A stretch of 64,000 nt of DNA from Acidobacteriota bacterium (lineage in GTDB: Bacteria; Acidobacteriota; Vicinamibacteria; Vicinamibacterales; CAVVIG01), in the NCBI GenBank assembly GCA_003222395.1, contig QHWB01000040.1, forward strand, positions 570,488-634,487. The letters run 5' to 3'. This document shows, piece by piece, positions 15,751 to 23,079 of the stretch. The stretch's first letter is position 1. Every line of letters begins with the position of its first letter. The translations under genes were made by a program, and so were the position numbers. A model generated the notes under the pieces. The model was not told the origin of the DNA. It ran no database searches and saw only the letters and a program-made list of their open reading frames with translations.

Positions 15751-17055
15751 ATGGCCATCGAACTCCTCAGCCTCATCACGCTTCTTGCAATCGGGATCGT
15801 CATTGGTGTCGTCATCGGATGGCTCGTCGCGGCGCCGTCGCAGAACCGCCTCCGGACGGAGCTCGAGAAGGAACGCGCGATTCACGCCGAGCGACTGAAA
15901 GCGTACGAGGAGGCCGGCGCGAAGCTGCGCGAGACGTTCCAGGCGCTCAGCGCCGACGCGCTCAGAAGTAACAACGAACAGTTCCTCTCGCTCGCGCAAA
16001 CCCGGTTGCAGCAGACACGGACCGAGACCGCCGCCGACATCGACGCGCGCAGGAAAGCGATCGAAGAGCTGCTGGCGCCGATGCAGAAGACGCTCGAGCA
16101 GGTGGACCGCGAAATCAAGGACGCGGAGCGCCGCCGCGTCGAATCGGGCGCGACGCTGCTCGAGAAAATCGCGTCGCTCGATTCGACGGGCCAGAACCTG
16201 CGCGACGAAACGCGCCGGCTCACCGACGCCTTGAAGCGGCCCGGCGTGCGCGGACGCTGGGGCGAGCTGCAGTTGAAGCGCGTGGTCGAGCTCGCCGGGA
16301 TGCTCGAGCATTGTCACTTCACCGAACAGGAGACGATCGCGTCCGAAAACGGGCGCGTCAGGCCGGACGTCATCGTGAATCTTCCCGGCGGCAAGCACGT
16401 CGTCGTCGATGCGAAGGTCCCGCTGGACGCCTACCTTCGCGCCCTCGAAGCTCCTGACGACGAGGCGCGGCAGCGAATGCTCGCCGAGCACGCGCGTCAG
16501 GTGCGCACGCACATGTCGCAGCTCTCGGCCAAGAGCTATTTCGACAAGGTGCCGGTTACGCCCGACTTCGTCGTCATGTTCCTTCCGGGCGAGATGTTTT
16601 TCAGCGCCGCTCTCGAGCAGGATCCGGCGCTCATCGAATTCGGAGTCGAGAAGCGCGTCATCCCGGCCAGCCCGACGACGCTGATTGCGCTCCTGCGCGC
16701 GGTGGCGTACGGCTGGCAACAGGAGGCGATGGAAGAGAACGCGCGCAAGATCAGCGATCTCGGCAAGAATCTCTACGAGGCGGTACGAACCCTCGGCGAC
16801 CGCTTCGCCGCTCTCGGCGGCAGGCTCAAATCGACGCTCGAAGCCTACAACGACGCCGTCGGCTCGCTCGAGGGCAACGTGCTGGTCAAGGCGCGCAGGT
16901 TCAAGGAACTGCAGGCCGCCAACGGCGGCGACGAGGTGAAGACGCTCGAGCCGATCGACCGGGTGCCGCGGATGCTCCAGGCGCCGGAGCTCACCGACGG
17001 TCTCCCGTTTCACGAAGAAGAAGAAGCGTCTACGGAAACCGTCCCAGTGCGGTGA
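15751..17055 (+). CDS. rmuC: DNA recombination protein RmuC
   Basis: 434 residues. An N-terminal membrane anchor (LLSLITLLAIGIVIGVVIGW, residues 5-24) is followed by a long coiled coil to about residue 150. Then comes the RmuC nuclease-like core: KRPGVRGRWGELQLKRVVEL, GGKHVVVDAKVPLDAYL, VPVTPDFVVMFLPGEMFF and PASPTTLIALLRAVAYGWQQ. The VVDAKVPLDAY strand is the conserved PD-(D/E)XK-like element. RmuC limits inversions between short inverted repeats in E. coli, which is notable in a genome with so many of them. The 3' end overlaps the convergent efflux gene by 26 bases. Confidence 0.93.
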   Translation: MAIELLSLITLLAIGIVIGVVIGWLVAAPSQNRLRTELEKERAIHAERLKAYEEAGAKLRETFQALSADALRSNNEQFLSLAQTRLQQTRTETAADIDARRKAIEELLAPMQKTLEQVDREIKDAERRRVESGATLLEKIASLDSTGQNLRDETRRLTDALKRPGVRGRWGELQLKRVVELAGMLEHCHFTEQETIASENGRVRPDVIVNLPGGKHVVVDAKVPLDAYLRALEAPDDEARQRMLAEHARQVRTHMSQLSAKSYFDKVPVTPDFVVMFLPGEMFFSAALEQDPALIEFGVEKRVIPASPTTLIALLRAVAYGWQQEAMEENARKISDLGKNLYEAVRTLGDRFAALGGRLKSTLEAYNDAVGSLEGNVLVKARRFKELQAANGGDEVKTLEPIDRVPRMLQAPELTDGLPFHEEEEASTETVPVR

Positions 17056-18274
17056 GCAGTTCCAGCCGTGCGCGGCGGAGCGTGTCTTCGGCGACCGCAA
17101 CCGCCGTTTCGGCGTCGCGAGCGCTGCGCTCGGCGTCGATGACTTCGATGTTGGTCGCCGCTCCGGCCCTGAACGCGATGTTCGTGATGTCGACGACGTC
17201 CCGAGCCTGTCCGGCGGCGCCGCGCGCCCTCGCCAGGACGCGCTCGCCGCTCGACACGGCCTCGCGCGCCGCGCGCACCTGCGAGGTCGCCTGCATCGTC
17301 GCGCCGGCGAACAGCGATCGCGTCTGCTCCAGCGCGGCCTGACGCTGAATCTTCGACGACGCACGCTGCCCGCTGTCGAACACCGGGACGTTCGCCTGCA
17401 GCAGGAATCGCCAGCTGTTCCCCGGCAGGAAGAACGGCGACGGATAGGTGCTCGACGGCTGGAACAGCGCGTCGATCGACGGCCACCAGTCCTTCGAGCT
17501 GTCGCGAACGATCCGCTCGGCTGCCAGCTGTTCGGCGGCGAAGAGTTTCAAATCGGAGCGGAACGACGTCAACGATGCTGTCTGCGACGACGGCGCGTCT
17601 GGCGGCAGGTCGAATGCGGGCTCGTCGGACGCATCGGCCGGCTCGTCGGCGGCGATCAGGACGCCGAGCGCTTCCTGCGCGCCATAGAGCGCGAGGCGCG
17701 CTGTCTCGACGAGCGCTTCGTCGGTCGAAAACTGCTGCTGCGCGCGCAGGGCGTTGAGGCGGCTGCCGGCGCCGCGTTGCTCGAGCTCGGTCGCCAGGTC
17801 GAAGTGCGCTTTCGCAGTGTCGCGCGCGCGCGCATTCGCCTCGACGACGCGCCGCGCAGCCAGGATCGTCAAGTACGCGTCGGCGGCTGCGAGCGCGACC
17901 TGCCGCCGCGTATCGGCGACGGCGAACTCGGCGACGTTGCGCGCGTCCTCGGCCTGTGCGCGCCGCGCCCACGCGGCGGCGGCCACGATCGGCATGTCGG
18001 CAGTGAGCGTCGCCGCCAGCGAATTGCGCGGCGTCACCGTCGTGCCCTGAAAGTCGACACCGGTATTGAGCGTCGTCGTCGTGATGTTGCCGAAGACCTG
18101 GAGCCGCGTCGCGGCGCGCGCCTGACGCAGAAGTCCCTCGGCGCGAAGGATGCCCGCGGCCGCCGCCTGCACCGTCGGGTTCTTCTCGATCGCCCGCCTG
18201 ATCGCCTCGTCGAACGTGATGCGCAGCACGGGTGCGGGCGCCTGAGCACGACCGACGACGCACGCCACCACCAT
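17030..18274 (-). CDS. TolC-family outer-membrane efflux protein
   Basis: About 414 residues from the ATG at 18274. The first conserved block is LRITFDEAIRRAIEKNPTVQ, followed by alternating coiled-coil and barrel segments (DRPI-type TADMPIVAAAAWARRAQAED, FRSDLKLFAAEQ, VFDSGQRASSKIQRQAALEQ) and an end at LELLTALGRFP. This is the channel of the RND pump encoded just upstream. The start is uncertain. A hydrophobic signal core (LVMVVACVVGRAQ) is preceded by a family C repeat that stays in frame up to an ATG at 18439, inside the pump gene. A GTG at 18283 is also possible. Confidence 0.85.
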   Translation of the reverse strand: MVVACVVGRAQAPAPVLRITFDEAIRRAIEKNPTVQAAAAGILRAEGLLRQARAATRLQVFGNITTTTLNTGVDFQGTTVTPRNSLAATLTADMPIVAAAAWARRAQAEDARNVAEFAVADTRRQVALAAADAYLTILAARRVVEANARARDTAKAHFDLATELEQRGAGSRLNALRAQQQFSTDEALVETARLALYGAQEALGVLIAADEPADASDEPAFDLPPDAPSSQTASLTSFRSDLKLFAAEQLAAERIVRDSSKDWWPSIDALFQPSSTYPSPFFLPGNSWRFLLQANVPVFDSGQRASSKIQRQAALEQTRSLFAGATMQATSQVRAAREAVSSGERVLARARGAAGQARDVVDITNIAFRAGAATNIEVIDAERSARDAETAVAVAEDTLRRARLELLTALGRFP

Positions 18275-18283
18275 TACGAGCAC

Positions 18284-18382
18284 GGTAGGGGCCGACCAAC
18301 GTGTCGGCCCCGACCAACGTGTCGGCCCCGACCGACGGATCGCCACGACGCCGTGGGGCGGACATGTTGGTCCGCCCCTACC
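18284..18382. repeat. Family C hairpin element (GTAGGGGCGGACC), expanded copy
   Basis: The ends are GTAGGGGCCGACC (18285) and GGTCCGCCCCTACC (18369-18382). Between them CCGACCAACGTGTCGGCC is repeated, giving nested palindromes. The element sits between the RND pump stop and the signal-peptide core of the TolC-type gene and leaves an open frame through itself, encoding an Arg/Pro/Trp-rich stretch ending TRWSAP. Confidence 0.75.
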
Positions 18383-18401
18383 TTTGACGGCATCCGAGCC
18401 A

Positions 18402-21400
18402 CTACGATCGACGGCGTCCAAGACTTTTGACGACGACATACAACACGGGAATGAACGCGAGGTTGAGGAACGTCGACGCGATCATGCCGCCGGCCACGGC
18501 GGTGCCGACCGAATGCCGCGCTTCGCGTCCCGCGCCGCTGGCGACGACGAGCGGCATAACGCCGAGGATGAAGGCGAGCGACGTCATGAGGATGGGCCGC
18601 AGACGGATGCGCGCCGCCTCGACCGCCGCCTCGGCGATCGTCAGGCCGCGCGCGCGAAGCTGCTCGGCGAATTCGACGACGAGGATGCCGTTCTTCGCCG
18701 ACAGACCGATCAGCATGACGAGCCCGATCTGGCAGTACACGTCGTCGATGAGACCGCGCGCCCACTGCGCGCCGAGCGCCCCAAGTATCGCAAGCGGCAC
18801 CGAGAGCAGGATGATGAACGGCAGCGTGACGCTCTCGTACTGCGCGGCGAGCGTCAGATACACGAGCAGCAGCCCCAGGCCGAAGATGATCGCCGATTGG
18901 CCGCCGGCCTTGACCTCCTCGAGCGACAGGCCCGACCACGCGTACGAAAAGCCCTGCGGCAGCGCGCGATCGGACAGCTGCTGCATGACCGCGAGCGCCT
19001 GACCGGAGCTGAATCCCGGCGCGGCCGATCCGTTGATTTCGGCCGAGCGGAACAGGTTGAAGTGATTGATGCTCTGCGGCGCGGTCGACTCGCGCACGGA
19101 GACGACGTTGCTCAGCGGCATCATCGAGCCCGCCGACGTCCGGACGTAGTAGCGCTCGATGTCCGACGGCGTCGATCGGAATTGCTGATCGGCCTGCACG
19201 TACACCCGATACGATCGGTTGTTGAAGTCGAAGTCGTTCACGTAGCTCGAACCGAGCAGCACCTGCATCGTTTCAGTGATGTCGCCGAGCGACATCCCGA
19301 CGCTCTTCGCCTGTTCGCGATCGATGTCGACGACGAGCTGCGGATCGTTGGCGGTGAACTGCGTGAAGAGCGCGGTCAGGCCCGGCGTCGCGTTGCCCTG
19401 TCCGATGATCTGCTGCGCGGCGGCGGCAAGGTTCTCGATCGGACCGCCGCTCTGATCGAGCAGCTCGTACGTGAAACCGCCGAAGACGGCAAGGCTCGGA
19501 ATCGACGGCGGCAGGAACGGCAGCACCATCGCGCCGGTGATGGCGCTGAACTCGCCGTACAACCGGCCGACGATGGCCCTTGCCGACTGCTCCGGCCGCC
19601 GCCGCTCGGGGAAATCCTTGAGCTGCACGAACACGATGCCCTGATTCGGCGCCGAGCCGGCGAAGCTGAATCCGCCGGCGGCGAACATGCGCTCCGACTC
19701 GGGCAGCCGCTGCATGATTCGTTCGGTCTGCCGCACCACGTTCATCGTGTACTCGAGCGACGCGCCCTGCGGCGCCTGGATGAGGATCATCACGTAGCCC
19801 TGATCTTCGTCGGGCACGAAGCCGGTCGGCACGCGGGTGTACACCCAGTAAGTTGCCGCGAGCAGGAGGAGGAACAGCAGCGTGACGATGGCGCGCGCGC
19901 GCACGAGACGCCGCAGGGCTCTGACGAGCGACGCCGTCCCGCCGTCGATCACGCGGTTCACGCCGCGGAAGAACGCGCCTTTCGGCTTCTCCGCCTTCGC
20001 CAGCAGGAGCGCGGCGAGCGCGGGCGTCAGCGTGAGCGCGCAGAACGCCGAAATGGCCATCGACACCGCGATCGTCAGCGCGAACTGCTGATACAGGCGT
20101 CCCGTCGTTCCCGGGAAGAACGCGACCGGCACGAACACGGCCGCGAGCACGAGCGCGGTGGCGATCACGGCGCCGGTCACTTCGCTCATGGCCGTCGACG
20201 CCGCCTCCGATGCGGGACGGTGGTAGTCGTGGATGTGCCGCTCGATGTTCTCGATGACGACAATCGCATCGTCGACGACGAGGCCGGTGGCGAGGGTGAT
20301 TCCGAACAGCGTGAGCGTGTTGATCGAAAAGCCGAAGAGCTTCACGAACGCGAAGGTCCCGATCAGCGCAACCGGAATGGTGATCGCCGGAATCAGCGTC
20401 GTGCGCCAGTTCTGAAGGAACAGGAACATGACGAGCACGACGAGCGCGATGGCCTGCGCGAGCGTCGTCACGACCTCGCGAATCGATTCGGAGACGACGC
20501 TCGTTGTCTCGAACGCGACGTCCACCTTCATGCCCGGCGGAAAGCGCCTGGACAGACGATCGATTTCCGCGCTCACGTCGCGAAACACCTGCAGCGAGTT
20601 CGCGGTCGGGAGCTGCAGGACGCCGATGCCGACGGCATCGCGCGCCTGGTAGCGCGACGCGGTGCCGTAGCTCTCGGCGCCGAGCTCGGTGCGCGCGACG
20701 TCCTTCACGCGCACGAGCGCGCCGTCGGTCGCGCGCTTCAGGATGACGTTGTCGAATTCCACCGGATCGGTCAGCCGTCCGGCGGCGCGGACGCTGATCT
20801 GAAAGGTCTGTCCCGGGCGCGCCGGCTGCTGTCCGACGGCACCCGCCGCCACCTGGACGTTCTGCTCGCGCAGCGCCTGCACGACTTCGCCGGCCGTGAT
20901 GTTGCGGCCGGCGAGGCGATCGGGATCGAGCCACAGGCGCATGGCGTAGCGGCCGACGCCGAAGACGATCACGTTCCCGACGCCGGGCACGCGCTTGAGC
21001 TCGTCGATGACGAAGCGATCGACGTAGTTGCTGATGAAGAGCGGATCGTACTCGCCGTGCTCGGCATATGCAGCGGCGGCGAGCACGAAGTTCGTCGACA
21101 CCTTCGCGACCGAGATGCCGACCTGCTTGACCTCGTTCGGCAGCCGCCCTTCGGCCTGCGAGATGCGGTTCTGGACGTCGACGGCGGCGACGTCGAGATT
21201 TCGCGAGACCTCGAACGTGATGGTGATCGCGCACGTGCCGTCGTTGCCGCTCGTCGAGGTCATGTACTGCATGCCCTCGACGCCGTTGATCGCCTGCTCG
21301 AGCGGAATCGTCACCCCGGTCTCGACCGTCTGCGCGTTCGCGCCGTTGTAGAACGCAATCACCTGCACCTGCGGCGGCGACAGCTCGGGGAACTGCGCGA

Positions 21401-21497
21401 TTGGCAGCGTGGGAATGGCGATCGCGCCGGCAAGAATCAGCACGAGCGAGCAAACGCTCGCGAGGATCGGACGGCGGATGAAGGTATCGACGAACAC
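18402..21497 (-). CDS. RND efflux pump, HAE1 family (AcrB/MexB-like)
   Basis: 1031 residues, full length for the family, beginning FVDTFIRRPILASVCSLVLI. It has twelve predicted membrane segments and two large periplasmic loops. The proton-relay Asp pair is in TGLVVDDAIVVIENIERH and the relay Lys in GLSAKNGILVVEFAEQLRAR. The motif APQGASLEYTMNVV follows the central loop. It exchanges protons for drugs or other hydrophobic compounds in the inner membrane and works with the adaptor upstream (5 bases away) and the TolC-type channel downstream. Substrates cannot be predicted. Confidence 0.95.
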   Translation of the reverse strand: MFVDTFIRRPILASVCSLVLILAGAIAIPTLPIAQFPELSPPQVQVIAFYNGANAQTVETGVTIPLEQAINGVEGMQYMTSTSGNDGTCAITITFEVSRNLDVAAVDVQNRISQAEGRLPNEVKQVGISVAKVSTNFVLAAAAYAEHGEYDPLFISNYVDRFVIDELKRVPGVGNVIVFGVGRYAMRLWLDPDRLAGRNITAGEVVQALREQNVQVAAGAVGQQPARPGQTFQISVRAAGRLTDPVEFDNVILKRATDGALVRVKDVARTELGAESYGTASRYQARDAVGIGVLQLPTANSLQVFRDVSAEIDRLSRRFPPGMKVDVAFETTSVVSESIREVVTTLAQAIALVVLVMFLFLQNWRTTLIPAITIPVALIGTFAFVKLFGFSINTLTLFGITLATGLVVDDAIVVIENIERHIHDYHRPASEAASTAMSEVTGAVIATALVLAAVFVPVAFFPGTTGRLYQQFALTIAVSMAISAFCALTLTPALAALLLAKAEKPKGAFFRGVNRVIDGGTASLVRALRRLVRARAIVTLLFLLLLAATYWVYTRVPTGFVPDEDQGYVMILIQAPQGASLEYTMNVVRQTERIMQRLPESERMFAAGGFSFAGSAPNQGIVFVQLKDFPERRRPEQSARAIVGRLYGEFSAITGAMVLPFLPPSIPSLAVFGGFTYELLDQSGGPIENLAAAAQQIIGQGNATPGLTALFTQFTANDPQLVVDIDREQAKSVGMSLGDITETMQVLLGSSYVNDFDFNNRSYRVYVQADQQFRSTPSDIERYYVRTSAGSMMPLSNVVSVRESTAPQSINHFNLFRSAEINGSAAPGFSSGQALAVMQQLSDRALPQGFSYAWSGLSLEEVKAGGQSAIIFGLGLLLVYLTLAAQYESVTLPFIILLSVPLAILGALGAQWARGLIDDVYCQIGLVMLIGLSAKNGILVVEFAEQLRARGLTIAEAAVEAARIRLRPILMTSLAFILGVMPLVVASGAGREARHSVGTAVAGGMIASTFLNLAFIPVLYVVVKSLGRRRS

Positions 21498-21501
21498 GGA
21501 A

Positions 21502-22587
21502 TTAGCGATCGGCCTGTATCGGCGCGCCGTCGGCCAGCTTTTGCGTTCCGGAGACGACGACGCGGTCGCCCGGCTTCAGACCCTCGACGACGGGATAGCT
21601 GTCGCCGGCGATGGGACCGACTTTGATCGCGCGCTGCTTCGCGACGAGCCGTCCTCCGGCATCTTCGGCGACGAAGGCGAAGAACTGACCGCTGACGCGC
21701 AGCACCGCCGTCACTGGAATGACGATGCCTTGCGTCGTCTTCCAGATGATGCGCGCGCGAACGTACTGGGACGCGCGCAGCGCGAGACCGGGATTGCGGA
21801 CCAGGCCCTTCACGAGGACCGACTGCGTCTGATCGTCGACGTGCGGCGAGATGAAATAGGCGGTGGTGACGGCCAGCAGCTGCGATCCATCGCTGCTTCG
21901 AACCTGAACCGGCAGGCCGACCCGCAGCTCGCGCACGCGCTCGATCGGCACCGACACGTACACTTCGAGCGTCTCGTTCTGATCGAGCGTCGTCAGCAGC
22001 GTCTGGGTCGTCACCTGGCTGCCGACGCGAACGGGGATATCGCCGATCGTCCCCTCTGTCGGCGCGCTGATCGTGAAATAGCGCAGCTGCACTTCCTGCT
22101 GCCGCACCTGCGCGTCGAGCGACGCGAGATCGGCCTCCGCCGTCCGCAACGCGGTCTCCGATTGTTCCTGTTCCTGTTTGCTGACGGCGCCGGCGGCATA
22201 GAGCTCGCGCGCCCGCTGCGCCCGCTGGCGCGCATAGGCCACCGCCGCCTCGCGCGCGGCACGCTCGGCCTGCTGGCTCGAGACGGCGGCCTGCTGCCGG
22301 CGCGGATCGATCTGCATCAGCGGCGCGCCGGCCGCGACGCGGTCGCCCGATTTCACGAAGATTTGCGTGATCTGCCCGTCGATCTGCGGCTGGATGGCCG
22401 TCGAATGCAGCGACTTGAGCGTGGCGACGTATTCGGTCGCGTCCTCGATCGGCGCCGGCCGGGCCGGCGCAATCGTCACCACGACGGGCGGAAAGGCCGG
22501 CGGCGCGGCGGTCGACTGAGCCCTGTTGCAGGCCGCGGCCAGCGCTGCGGCCAGCACGACGACGGATTGACGGCTGCGGAACACCAT
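21502..22587 (-). CDS. RND efflux periplasmic adaptor lipoprotein
   Basis: 361 residues from the ATG at 22587. A lipoprotein signal (VVVLAAALAAAC, Cys 20) anchors it. The following order is standard for MexA/AcrA adaptors: lipoyl half (ATEYVATLKSLHSTAIQPQI), helical hairpin (QQAERAAREAAVAYARQRAQ), second lipoyl half (LRYFTISAPTEGTIGDIPV), beta-barrel and C-terminal domain (VVEGLKPGDRVVVSGTQKL). AAGAGGTGG precedes the ATG by about 11 bases. The frame stays open far upstream, across the divergent padR gene, and is not coding there. Confidence 0.92.
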   Translation of the reverse strand: MVFRSRQSVVVLAAALAAACNRAQSTAAPPAFPPVVVTIAPARPAPIEDATEYVATLKSLHSTAIQPQIDGQITQIFVKSGDRVAAGAPLMQIDPRRQQAAVSSQQAERAAREAAVAYARQRAQRARELYAAGAVSKQEQEQSETALRTAEADLASLDAQVRQQEVQLRYFTISAPTEGTIGDIPVRVGSQVTTQTLLTTLDQNETLEVYVSVPIERVRELRVGLPVQVRSSDGSQLLAVTTAYFISPHVDDQTQSVLVKGLVRNPGLALRASQYVRARIIWKTTQGIVIPVTAVLRVSGQFFAFVAEDAGGRLVAKQRAIKVGPIAGDSYPVVEGLKPGDRVVVSGTQKLADGAPIQADR

Positions 22588-22616
22588 CCCGGCTATATCC
22601 ACCTCTTGTACTACGC

Positions 22617-22659
22617 TTGACAATGTGTCGTGGCGCGACATATCGTCGTACGCCATATG
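22617..22659 (+). promoter_or_regulatory. padR promoter with overlapping palindromic operator
   Basis: TTGACA (22617-22622) is followed after 18 bases by TATCGT (22641-22646). Between them lies TGTCG-TGGCG-CGACA (22626-22640), an inverted repeat that would place a bound repressor over the promoter. PadR proteins commonly bind ATGT...ACAT inverted repeats, and here ATGT starts at 22623 and ACAT ends at 22641. Transcription would start close to the ATG at 22657, so the padR message may be nearly leaderless. The same site lies 35-65 bases before the divergent adaptor gene, so one repressor could control both. Confidence 0.55.
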
Positions 22660-23007
22660 ATCAGGCGCGACGCCGACGATCTGCTGCCGCTGACCCCGGC
22701 GATGTTCCACGTGCTCGTCGCGCTTGCCGACGGCGAAACGCACGGCTACGCGATCATGAAAGAAGTCGAGGAGCTCACGGGCGGCGGCGTCCGTCTCAGC
22801 ACCGGCACGCTCTACGGGATCATCAAGCGGCTGCTCGCCGACGGACTGATTCGCGAGTCGTACGGACATGGCGCGCAGCGCGGCGATGACAGGCGGCGCG
22901 CGTATTCCCTCACCGCATTCGGCCGCGACGTCGCGCGCGCCGAGGCGGCGCGCCTCGAGCACACGCTCGCGATCGCCAGGCGCAAGCCGCTGTTCCGCCG
23001 GGCGTAG
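22657..23007 (+). CDS. PadR-family transcriptional regulator
   Basis: 116 residues. Winged-helix block LTPAMFHVLVALADGETHGYAIMKEVEELTGG, recognition region VRLSTGTLYGIIKRLLADGL and wing DDRRRAYSLTAFG, then a C-terminal dimerisation helix (ARAEAARLEHTLAIARR). PadR repressors release DNA on binding a phenolic or drug-like ligand. Divergent to a complete RND operon and next to an ADOP permease, it probably controls efflux. The ATG at 22657 is preferred to a GTG at 22630, which lies within the promoter palindrome. Confidence 0.9.
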   Translation: MIRRDADDLLPLTPAMFHVLVALADGETHGYAIMKEVEELTGGGVRLSTGTLYGIIKRLLADGLIRESYGHGAQRGDDRRRAYSLTAFGRDVARAEAARLEHTLAIARRKPLFRRA

Positions 23008-23060
23008 CGCGAGGCTTTCAGCCGAGCGAGGCGACGCTCGCCTGAAAGGCGCGCGCTACC
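23004..23060. repeat. Family B palindrome, intergenic copy
   Basis: GTAGCGCGAGGCTTTCAG (23004-23021) is mirrored by CTGAAAGGCGCGCGCTAC (23042-23060), with CCGAGCG and CGCTCG as inner arms. A long stem-loop is expected. It begins within the padR stop codon region and could act as a transcription barrier before the permease gene, but it has no T-run. Confidence 0.8.
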
Positions 23061-23079
23061 GCGAGCGTACGGTGAATCC

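Noticed and set aside
18384-21626. 1,080-codon open frame antisense to the RND pump
   Set aside because: It is the mirror of a well-supported gene in GC-rich DNA, has an Arg/Asp/Glu/His-rich composition and no recognisable domain.
22630-22656. GTG start giving padR nine additional residues
   Set aside because: It lies inside the promoter palindrome and upstream of the predicted transcription start; the ATG at 22657 matches the family N-terminus.
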